Assembly: GCF_007655135.1 (NCBI RefSeq)
Contig: NC_045134.1
Span: 11,552,982-11,616,981, forward strand
Source: Punica granatum
Taxonomy: Eukaryota; Streptophyta; Magnoliopsida; Myrtales; Lythraceae
Reading direction: 5' to 3'
Length of the DNA stretch: 64,000 nt
In this document: piece after piece, positions 1 through 9,324 of the stretch
Numbering within the stretch: the first letter of the stretch is position 1
Layout: the number at the start of each line of letters is the position of its first letter
The notes under the pieces: model-generated
What the model saw: only the letters and a program-made list of their open reading frames with translations
Told to the model about the DNA's origin: nothing
Databases searched by the model: none
Position numbers and translations under genes: made by a program

Positions 1-480
1 CTTTAATTAATCACTTTGAGAATATAATTCGATATTAAAATTGATAGAGCTAAAGCCCTATACGGCAGTGTCACGGTGATAAACGTCTGAATATGGTCAG
101 CAGTACGGTAAGCAATGAATTTCTGGTGATCGGAGATGAGAGGTAGCGGCGAGTGTTGTGTCTATTGCTATATTGTATGGGAAACAATGCGACTTGCACT
201 TCCCCTTTCGGGACCCTTCAATTTATAGCAAGTTAGCAACACATGTAGGCTTAGGATCTTGTAGCAAAGGGCCTGGAAATTGGGCTTTACACCTTGGGCC
301 ATGTCCCCAGTTATTAGGATTTCCGCCTGCCTTATTATCAACAATCAACTTTTTCGGTAGGATATCTACAATTAACTTTACACCTAGTAGATTTCTAAAA
401 TAAGTGTATATAAATAAATATTAATTTCTAGCTATTTAGCGGTGAGAGATTAAAATTATATGAGGAGGGCTCATGGGCCT
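1..480. other. AT-rich intergenic sequence, nothing recognised
   Basis: No coding pattern, RNA gene or repeat boundary could be supported here. The open frames present are short and lack any family resemblance. Confidence 0.4.
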
Positions 481-605
481 ATTAGAATGTCCAATATAGT
501 TAATAAAGACGCACTAGTAGTCTTACCATGAGAATTGAACCTGAAATCTCTTGGTTGACAGATGAAGATATGCGTCATTGCGCTACAATCTCTTGCTTTG
601 AGAAA
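480..605 (-). repeat. tRNA-derived SINE-like fragment
   Basis: Read on the minus strand, the segment has a tRNA-like box A (TAGCGCAATGACGC) followed about 45 bases later by a box B (GGTTCAATTCTC). These are the internal pol III promoter boxes of tRNA genes and tRNA-derived SINEs. No cloverleaf could be folded by eye, and no target duplication was identified. A degenerate SINE head is therefore the best reading. A similar box arrangement is seen at 38755-38865. Confidence 0.4.
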
Positions 606-1204
606 TTAAATTTAATTAGTGTAATTTGGCAAACATGCAAATTCTCCATTTGCATATATTGTCTATGTCATATATGAGTACTCAATTCCAATGATTATAG
701 AAGAGGATCGACTTTGAGTTGAGAAGTCCCGCTCTTTAATGGGGGAAGTCCAAGGATGGACCATGGCAGTCACCCCCAAGTATTTTCATAAATTAAGGAA
801 ATTCATATATAGTTCTTGAATTTGGATGAAATTTCTCATATTGGCCTCCAACTTAGTAAAACAATCTTATATTTGCCCCTCATATCACCCCTAAATCTAA
901 ATCTTGAGTTCATCCCTGAAAGAGTCATTCTTGAGATGAGATATCTAGCCATTGCAGTAATATTAACGTGCACCATAATCTTTTGGTCCATCATCTAAGG
1001 AAATAAAGAGTGACAAGCTTTGTATCGTATATACTATTATACATGATATTAGACTAAAAAATGAAAGGTCCGTCTGATGGAGGGGGACCGTAGGTGGGTT
1101 TTTCCCATCCGCAGCCGCATTCCTCCTGTTTTTTTAATTTTTTTTGTATTTTCTATTCTTATTAAATTTAATTATACGGATTTCATTTTTCCTTAGTGTA
1201 TAGT
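606..1204. other. intergenic sequence, nothing recognised
   Basis: AT-rich sequence with one 60-codon open frame that resembles no family I know. It is probably non-coding. Confidence 0.4.
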
Positions 1205-1207
1205 ATT

Positions 1208-1325
1208 TGTTATTCTGAAATTTATTGGGTCCGATTAATCAAGATTCGAGCGAGATCGACCCATTAAGGGATAAATCTCTCCCAATTGTAAATTTTCTCA
1301 TATCACAAATCTTTCACTGATGCCT
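1208..1325 (-). repeat. SINE family A, copy 1 (3' part)
   Basis: The minus strand reads GAGAGATTTATCCCTTAATG, then a CTCGAATCTTGATTAATCGG block and an ACCC motif. This order is shared with seven other segments in the window (1495-1600, 4394-4515, 6300-6485, 48335-48505, 50165-50265, 50335-50500 and 57305-57520). The fuller copies begin with GTTCAAGTGGTT, a tRNA-like box A, so the family is probably a tRNA-derived SINE. Confidence 0.5.
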
Positions 1326-1494
1326 TATCGAAGGATAATAAGTGCCGACTCACCTAAAACCAACGTGATCAATCCACGTTAATAAAAAGTCTATTTCAAT
1401 TCATCATCAATTTTTCGGCTCAACAATTAGTCATTAATTGAAATAGTCACTTTTCATTTTTGATTTTTCAGTGTGCTCCATGTAATATTCGAAA

Positions 1495-1600
1495 GTCCAA
1501 TAGGTCCGATTAATCTAGGTTCGAGTGAAGACGACCCACTAAGGAATAAATCTTCCCCGATCGTGAATATTCTCCAATTATAAGACTCACGCCCGAGACT
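1495..1600 (-). repeat. SINE family A, copy 2 (3' part)
   Basis: The minus strand reads GAAGATTTATTCCTTAGTGG, then ACTCGAACCTAGATTAATCG and a TTTCGAATATTAC tail. It closely parallels the copy at 1208-1325, about 280 bases away. The two may come from a local duplication or from independent insertions. Confidence 0.5.
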
Positions 1601-1785
1601 GTACGTACCATGCGTGGTGATATAAAAAATTATTAAAGAATAATATTGTTTGAAATAATATCATAATATCATAAAAACTAAGTTATACGTTTATAGAAAG
1701 AAAAGTGGCTCAATAAGGGGTTGACTTTAAGTATTTTCTTCCATTTTCTTATCGAAATATGTGTTCTATGCTAATGTGGTGCCCA

Positions 1786-1996
1786 GATCGTTACGCCTTT
1801 TGTGCGGGTTGGAACTTACCCGACAAGAAATTTCCCTACCTTAGGACTGTTATAGTTACAGTCTTCGTCCACCGGGGCTTCGATCGTCGACTCCCTCGTC
1901 ATCAGGTCATCAACTTCCTTGACCTTCCGACACAGGGCAAGCGTCAGCCCCCATACATGGTCTTACGACTTTGCGGAAACCTGTGGTTTTAGGGTA
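1786..1996 (-). pseudogene. nuclear fragment of plastid 23S rRNA gene (NUPT)
   Basis: Across about 210 bases the plus strand reads as the reverse complement of a conserved part of plastid/bacterial 23S rRNA. Landmarks are TTTTGTGCGGG, GGAACTTACCCGACAAG, CTACCTTAGGAC, ACTTCCTTGACCTTCCG and CATGGTCTTACGACTTTGCG. From memory of plastid 23S, most differences look like C-to-T or G-to-A changes, for example ACAGTC where plastids have ACGGCC. That is the usual decay of methylated plastid DNA after transfer to the nucleus. The piece is far too short to be a functional rRNA and is flanked by AT-rich nuclear sequence. The ACTTCCTTGACC part fits plastid better than mitochondrial 26S, but a mitochondrial source is not fully excluded. 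Confidence 0.85.
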
Positions 1997-2238
1997 ATGA
2001 GATCTCCTTACCCTAAAAAACCTAAAACCCTAAATCTAGGAATTTTGAATATTTATAATTCTAATTTTCTTACTGATTAAATTGATAATTGGGATTATAT
2101 GTCTATGACATATTTTACATGAAATACTTGCTTATGATCACTTCAATTACATTATCTAGCGTAAGTTTGAAATTTACCATATTAAAGTTTATACAATATA
2201 AAATCAATTTTTCTATATATTAATATAATGATAATCAT

Positions 2239-2449
2239 TAACCCCTAAGGGTTAGCGTAAGTGGTTAGGACTTGCGTACGCTTTGTGAGTAGTTCACAAG
2301 GTTGTAGGTTCAAATTCCCCATTGCGCGCGTAGCTCTTGGTAAGGCCACCTGCACATGTGCTTGCACATGAACTTACTTGGATTCATGGGCTTCTGAAGT
2401 GTTCATGGGCCTAGAGAGAATAAACTTGTTGTTATCAAAAAAAATATTG
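2239..2449 (+). repeat. tRNA-derived SINE with perfect target-site duplication
   Basis: The 211-bp element starts with a tRNA-like head: box A near GGGTTAGCGTAAGTGGTTAG and box B GTTCAAATTCCCC. It has an unrelated body and ends in an A-rich tail (TTGTTATCAAAAAAAA). The ten bases TGATAATCAT flank it on both sides (2229-2238 and 2450-2459). This perfect duplication marks retroposition, so both boundaries are well defined. The intact duplication suggests a fairly recent insertion. Confidence 0.85.
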
Positions 2450-2459
2450 TGATAATCAT

Positions 2460-3424
2460 AAATTCTATAAAGTTTTAAAGTTAAATATTTATTACTGTCT
2501 TATACTCTCTCATATTTCATAAATTAAGTATTCTGAATATGAATAATTTAAAATAAAATAACCAATCATTTTGTTGAGAGATTTACTTAATGTAACTTTT
2601 ATAAGGCCAATAATGATTGTTAAAATAAATAAAGAAAAGTTTAATATAATTTAAATAATTCTTAATTTCCTAAAAAATATGCATATTTATTTAATAATAA
2701 AATAACAATATGTGATTGGCATTTTTCTTTAGTATTTCTTTGGACATATTTTCTTTAATTAAAATAATAATATTTATTGTATTTATTTTTTTAATGAATT
2801 GATTAAATTGATTATACGGTGGTTTCTTGAGAGTTAATAAGGTTTTTTAATATAATGAAATTTTTAAGCAATTCATTTAATACTTTTGTAATAGTAACAT
2901 AGCTCTGAAAGTAATTTAGAGTACCATATACTTTTAGGTGTATACCCTGGTTATATAATAAGTCATGATATATCATAATAGTTTTCTTAATAAAATATCA
3001 AATAAATTCTTTTTATATATTTCAATATCTTAGCAAATATCGATTGAGAAAATAGCCTAATAAAATAGAACATAGATTTATAACTATTATAAATAAATTG
3101 TAGACAAAGCGTAAAGAGTTATTATACACATACTTTTTGAATTACAAGTAATATTTTTTCCATTTATCCTTACTACTTTAAATATTCCAAATCTATTATT
3201 TTCGGATATTATAATCATATATAAATATAAGTTGGTACTATAAATAATAATTTATTAATATTGCATTTGTCTAACAAATTATTTGAGGAAACTTTTGTAC
3301 CTGCGGCGAAGCGCAAGCACGTTCCCTAGTACGATATAAAAGGTAATCAATAAAATTCCATAGATGATTTTTTTAGGTGAACAATTCCATTGATGATTAA
3401 AATTGCACTAAAATGCATCCAATA
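2460..3424. other. very AT-rich intergenic DNA
   Basis: Long A/T runs with no open frame of note and no defined repeat boundary. Confidence 0.4.
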
Positions 3425-3772
3425 CTAAATGTGTGTTTGATTTTAGAGTTGAGTGGAGTTGAATTTTGATTTTAATTGGATTGTAATAATTGTGTCGTTG
3501 AATTATGAGAAAAAGTATGAAAAAGTAATGAATAGTTAAGAGAAAGTGATGATTGCGTAATAATTGTGTTGTTGAATTATTGAAAAAGTAATGAATAGTT
3601 GAGAGAATTTAGTATTAAACATTGAATTTAGTATAATGAAGTTGTATGTGAGTTTATATATGAGGCCCACCTTTTTGAATTAGAAGAGTTTATTTTTATT
3701 ATATAGTGAGTAGAATTAAAGTTAGAGTTAAAATCTTAAAATTAGATTGCAAAACCAAACGGGATTTAAGTT
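3425..3772. repeat. MITE-like element with GTTTGNTTTT ends, copy 1
   Basis: The left end reads GTGTTTGATTTTAGAG. The right end, reverse complemented, reads CCGTTTGGTTTTGCAATC. The interior has a GGCCCACCTTTTT block and a TATATAGTGAGTAGAATTAA block, both of which have counterparts in the element at 26699-26935. Short size, similar inverted ends and no coding suggest a non-autonomous DNA transposon. The target duplication was not resolved. Confidence 0.45.
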
Positions 3773-4393
3773 CTTGAGCTATTTCACTGTTTCACTGTTT
3801 GCGACAACTTTGTGAACAGCATTATATAACTCCATCGAGATCTAACCTGATGTTTATTTGATTAACATTCACAATATGAAAAGTCCTTTATATATTGCTC
3901 ATTGAGTCTCCATATAGCCTTCATGAATAGTATTAAAAAAAACCTATATTTTGCACATTATGTTGTATAAAGGTTATTAACTCGTTCAAATCTCATTTAG
4001 TTAATTGATCTTCTGTAAAATTTATACCTTCTAAACCCATTTGCATCACCTTTTCATATCTTTAATTTATTATACTCTCGGGCTCCATTATAATCCAAAA
4101 AATATCGGAGTTATCCATTAGGTTCCTTTGTTATTGTATGGAGTGACAGATGAGACGATTCTAATACGACCAAAGAGAACAAAAACTGAAGAAGAGTGCA
4201 ATTGTTCCTCCTTTTCATGGGAACAAAATAGATATAACACGACTGTGCCTCATTCTTCTCTACCGTTGAAAACTACAACTTAGTGACTGTCAAGTTTTTC
4301 GATTCAAGAAGAGAAATTAGGCAGCCCCCTTTTACCTTTTGGGCTTCCCTAGGACAATTTTTTGGTACCATCCCCCATGGCTTTTTTTTTTTG
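3773..4393. other. intergenic sequence, nothing recognised
   Basis: No supported gene or repeat. Confidence 0.4.
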
Positions 4394-4515
4394 AGTCCCG
4401 ATGTTCAATGATCATGACTAATCTGATTCGAGTCGAATCAGCCTATTAATGATTAAAACTCTCTCAATATGAACGTTCATTCACAAAACTCGAACTGGAG
4501 ACATTATTTAATGTA
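4394..4515 (-). repeat. SINE family A, copy 3
   Basis: The minus strand reads TTGAGAGAGTTTTAATCATT, then GACTCGAATCAGATTAGTC. This is the same block order as the other family A copies. Confidence 0.5.
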
Positions 4516-5500
4516 AACAAAGGCCACTAGGATTACTTTATGTTTATCCCATAAATTGTTCTTTCCTTTCCTTTCCTTTTCCTTTCTTTTGTTTCTTGTT
4601 TTTATTTTCACTCTCATATTTCTGTCATTTTCTTTACAGTGAAAGCTGGCCCACATCGAAAATTACAATATGGAGTAAAGGCTGCTAATTTATGCCACAC
4701 TAGATCTATATGTGACATTTGTTTTTTGGTGGGGACAAAAGATTCATGTATATATATAAATTGTATGGTAAATTAATAATTAGAATTTCCTCGACTTTCC
4801 ATGGAAAAAGCAGTGGGTCTATTCTAATAATGGGTGTTCATGTGATTTATCCCAAAGCCAAAGGTACAATCCTCGAGATATCGGGCTCGCAGTTAGCTCA
4901 ATATTAGCCTTTGTAGCTAGGTTTTGACCACATTATCATTACGGACAAATATGAGTAATGCAAAGGCAAATAAGGTCATAGAGATAAATTCAGGGAGAAT
5001 AAGATTGCTAAATGCATCATTTTCTCTCTTCCTTTTATGATTTTGCAAGAAAGGGCAGTCTAGTGGACTTTAGGCACCTCCATGTGTGGCTAGATAGGGT
5101 AACACTAATATTATGATTTTTATTTTAACTGATTTAATTGATCATGCCAGCGTTGTTTTTTCAGTGACTTAATTCTTCTAATGACCATACAAGACATGTT
5201 TGGCATCCCAACATGCACAATCAAATTAGTACTTTATGGTACATCATGAGTTGCGATTTCATAATATGAGTTTGAAAATCTTACTATCAGATTGAACTAA
5301 GAAGAGAGTCATGATAGGTCGTAATTTTCAAACTTATAAATAACAGTCTAGTGCTCTTGCTGGTATCCTCCAAGAGAGTAATCGGTCCCTGCTTTCACTC
5401 AACTCGCCATTACATCTCACAAACGCTAAATTTAGGTTAACTTGATGCCTTAAACAACATTAAAAGGGAAAAGAGAGAGATTGCTTTTCAGATATCTATA
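4516..5500. other. intergenic sequence, nothing recognised
   Basis: There is a small CCTTT-type pyrimidine repeat near 4560-4590. A 62-codon open frame at 4719-4907 resembles no family I know. Confidence 0.4.
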
Positions 5501-5514
5501 AAAACATTAAAGAA

Positions 5515-5960
5515 AAGGGAATTTGGCAGCCTGGAAGCAGAATGGCTAGGAGAAGGAACAAAATAGGACATATCTTTCATCCAAAATTGAAACATTTGCA
5601 TAGTTTCAGCCCTTAGGAAATCAATTTCCCCATGCTGTTAAGAAGAATGTTGTCTCCCACATGGTTCAGTCCGTTCTTGGTTCAACTCGATCGTATTAAC
5701 TCTAGAAACCCCTTAATTTAGATTCTTTTTTGTGTTACATTTTGCTCTCTAGATATCGATAAATAACATCGGAAGAATCGAACAATGTAGCAGACTAGAA
5801 GCAGAATGGATAGGAGAAGGAAACAAAATAGAAGGCATATCTTTCAACCAAAATTGAAACATTTGCACAATTTTACTTGAAAACGAGCCTTATATATAAG
5901 ATATCAATCCTCCCATGCTGTTCAGAAGAATGCTGTCTCCTCCACATCACAATTCTCTGC
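5515..5960. repeat. diverged tandem duplication, unit about 265 bp
   Basis: The segment starting near 5525 (GGAAGCAGAATGGCTAGGAG ... CAAAATTGAAACATTTGCA ... CCATGCTGTTAAGAAGAATG) recurs from about 5792. The second copy is GAAGCAGAATGGATAGGAGA ... AAAATTGAAACATTTGCACA ... CCATGCTGTTCAGAAGAATG. The copies differ by substitutions and small indels. No product is evident. Confidence 0.7.
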
Positions 5961-6299
5961 TGGCTGCAACAACACAACAGCTCTCCTCAGCTTTCATCTT
6001 TGTTTTGCTGCTCCCAATATTCCATGGCTCAAAATAATATAAAAAATTTAGGAAAAAGGGCCTTTGAAAAAAAACCCTTGACAGCCTTAAATATCATCAT
6101 TATAGAATTATTGAACAGTTCTTTTTTTTTTTAATTTCCCAAAGGAAGAGGATTTCTCCACCTCCCTAGAATGTTGTCGAGATTATAAATTTGTATAGGC
6201 TGCAAAGCACTGTCTAATGACGGGACTAATCATTTTAGAATAATAGTCCCCATCAGCAACTCACCGTGATGCTTATCTTATTATTGTTTATGTCAATTT

Positions 6300-6485
6300 C
6301 TTGGTCTTCGCAAATAATGTATCAGTTCAAGTGGTTGCACACTTGTTCTTTATATAAAAAGTCTTGATTCAAGTATTTTGAATGGAAAAAAATGACTGAG
6401 AGACTTTTTACCTCTCAGTGAGCCGACTTAGTTCGAACTGAATTAGTCGAAACTAATTAGGTTTCCAAATATCATGGTACACGCT
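6300..6485 (+). repeat. SINE family A, copy 4 (nearly full)
   Basis: The head GTTCAAGTGGTTGCACACTT resembles a tRNA box A. It is followed by GATTCAAGTATTTTGAATGG and then the shared tail TTTTTACCTCTCAGTGAGCC ... CGAACTGAATTAGTCGAAAC ... TTTCCAAATATCATGG. It matches the minus-strand copy at 57305-57520 almost end to end. Confidence 0.55.
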
Positions 6486-6572
6486 AATTTCTAATTGAGA
6501 TTATTAATTAATTAATTAAATAAAAGGGAGGGCTTTTCTGAAAGCAAAATCATTCCAACTGTTTTTTTTTTT

Positions 6573-8569
6573 GAAATAGACTGAAAAATCAATTACATTC
6601 ATGAAATTCTTCGATATACCATTTTTTAAAATTTTGGCCTGAAAAATCACAATATTTGCCTCAATTTCTCTCATCTATCAATCTGTTAATGGGACCGTGA
6701 AAACTACTGACGTGGTCGTTAACAATGCTGATGTGGCAGACGGTTGCCCACGTGAATGGCATGCCACAAATTTTTTAATCCAAAAAATCACGTAGTTTGC
6801 TTTTTTCCCACATCTATCAAAATATCAATAAATTTTCCCTCATTTACCAAAATATCAATAATTTTAAAAAATCACATAGTTTGTTTTTGTTCCTTCATCT
6901 ACCAAAATATGGCTTCTTTCAAAAATTACATCTACCAAAATATGACTTCTTTGAATGATTATAAGTTTGAATTAGGTACTTATATATATATGTATGTTGA
7001 TTTGAATGTTAAAAAAAATTAAATAGAAAAGAAGTGTTATAACAGTTATAAGTTTGTTATTAGCAAATAAAAAAAGTCCACATCTGTTATTATATTAAGT
7101 AATATAGGAACTTAGACATATCATGCCAACATAACCATTTCAACAAAATTTGTGCAGACCAATCTCTATAAAATTTTAGCATGGTTCAACTTGTTGGACA
7201 GAAGTTCTGCTGGAACGATTATTTTATTATGGTTATTGTCTTTGCACTATAATATGTCTGAGTTCCTATCTGTATATATATAAAAGCAGAACAAAAGTGA
7301 GTCGTGCCAAATAGTCCCAGAACACTTCTCTTTTAAATGAAATTTTCTCAATTTTTTGAGCTTTTTCTAAATAATAAAATTTTGAATTTTATAAATATAT
7401 AGTTATAGATTTGTGGGATCATTCACCATTTTATTGATTTTCTGAGTTTTCTTTATTTTTAAATTTTTATTTTAAATTTTAAAAATAAATAAATATGTAT
7501 TTGTGGAAATGGTAGTTATTTCCTCGGATTTTTTAATTTCTTAGAAAAATGAATTTTAGTTTTATTTTTAAAGCATATAGATATAGATATCTAGGATCGA
7601 TTGTTATTTTCTCACATGTACGTAGTTTAATTTTAGGTACATCAACCGTTAGATTTTTGTAGGTGAGCTCTTCAGCTATTTAATCTTTTTCTTGCACATA
7701 ATTTTTTTTTTGAATTTTAGGATTTTTCAATTTTGTGTTTGTAGTTTACGTGTTAAATTTTGATAATGCAAATATGATCAATTTCTATATTTAACATTAT
7801 CATTGTATCTCATTATCAAAATTTAATAACAATCGGTCCTAGAAATTTATATTTACATGAACCATGCCAAAATAACCATGTCAAAATAAGTTGAATCGTG
7901 CTAAAGTAATCGGCTCCCGTGACCAACAAGTTCAACTATGCTAAATAACCATACTAAAATTTTATAGATGTTGGTATGCACTAGTTCTGCTGGAATTGTT
8001 CTTTTGGTATTGTTATTATTTTTGCAATATAATATGTCTAAATTTCTATATTATTTAATGTGATAACATATATGAATATTTTTTTGATTTGCAAATAACA
8101 AATTTATAATTGTTCTAACAATTCTTTTCTGTTAAAAATTCTTTTAACATTCAAATCAATATATATAGGTCCATAATTCAAACTTATAATCATTCAAAGA
8201 AGTCATATTTTGGTAGATATAATTTTTGAAAAAAGCCATATTTTGGTAGATGAAGGAATATAATCAAACTATGTGATTTTTCAAAGTTATTGATATTTTG
8301 GTAGATGAGGAAAATGTTGTTGATATTTTAGTAAATGAGAGAAAAAAGCAAATTATGTGATTTTTTCAGTTAAAAAGTTTGTGACATGTTATTCACATAA
8401 GCAACCATCTGTCACATCAGTTCTGTTAACGGTCACGTCAGCAGTTTTGACAGCCTAATAAACGGATTGGTAGATTAGGAAAACGGAGGTAAACGTTGTA
8501 ATTTTTCAAGTTAAAATTTAAAAACTTGGAGGAATTTCATGAAAGTAATTAATTTTTCGGATGATTTTC
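6573..8569. mobile_element. non-autonomous MULE-like element with ~600-bp inverted repeats, copy 1
   Basis: The left end (GAAATAGACTGAAAAATCAA ... TTCATGAAATTC) and the reverse complement of the right end (GAAAATCATCCGAAAAATTA ... TTCATGAAATTCC) match for roughly 600 bases with scattered differences. Both arms carry CTGACGTG and CCGTTAAC-type motifs and repeated CTACCAAAATATCAATAA blocks. The central loop of about 740 bases has no transposase frame. Very long T-rich inverted repeats without coding capacity resemble plant Mutator-like or foldback elements. No clean target duplication is visible because the flanks are T/C-rich. A 1.05-kb relative lies at 10048-11101. Confidence 0.75.
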
Positions 8570-9324
8570 CTTCTTCTTCTTTTTTTACTGTTTTAAGTAA
8601 TGCAAATAAAGACCATTAATCGATCACCCCACCCATTATGAACTCCTCTCATCCAATTCAATTCAATTCAAAACCTTCCCGTGAAACGCCAAACGCTTCT
8701 GACAATATTCACGAGCCCTCACCCTGCGGTCCCAAAAACAAAAGTGAAATCTCTTTGTTATTTTCATTTTTATTTTTTACTTAATTTTCAAACAGTACCT
8801 TTTTCCCTCTTTTGTTTTTCATGATGTTGGGTAGATTTTATCGGGCGTATGGCGTTTGATAATATGTATGCGGTTAAGCTCAAACTTACGAACCCGAGAA
8901 AATCCGATCTAAGCAATAGCTATACAAGGATTTAAAGTCGACATTCAAAATACCATTGCCGCAAACGAGTTGGACAAGAAATAAGGAGAGCTTCCTTTAT
9001 TATTTGCTCCAAAGTCTCCAAAGAAGCTTAAACCCATGATCTAAAATTTAGAACACTAACGGGTTATCAACTAAACTCCCCTTGATTGGTACACTGCACA
9101 ACTTCGCTAAGCTCATTTTGGTCCCATCTAGGACAATTAAAAAACTAGAACAGTGAATAAATCAATATTTTTTAAATATTATTTTAGTAAAATTACTTTT
9201 TTAAGGGGGAAAAAAAAAGGAAAAAGGAATTGCTTCAGGGTTTAAAGCAACAGGCAGAATCATAATGCGGTATCCTATATCAGTCATATACCTTTTCCCC
9301 CTCGAGCAAACAGAGAGACGGTCA
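8570..9324 (+). promoter_or_regulatory. upstream region of the phytocyanin gene
   Basis: This AT-rich sequence between the MULE-like element and the phytocyanin start codon presumably contains the promoter. I could not support a specific TATA box or transcription start. Confidence 0.3.

Noticed and set aside
1786..1996. Functional rRNA gene
   Set aside because: Only about 210 bases of a 2.8-kb gene, with many substitutions in invariant positions.
2239..2320. Functional tRNA gene
   Set aside because: Pol III boxes are present, but no acceptor stem or anticodon loop can be paired. The A-rich tail and target duplication identify a SINE.
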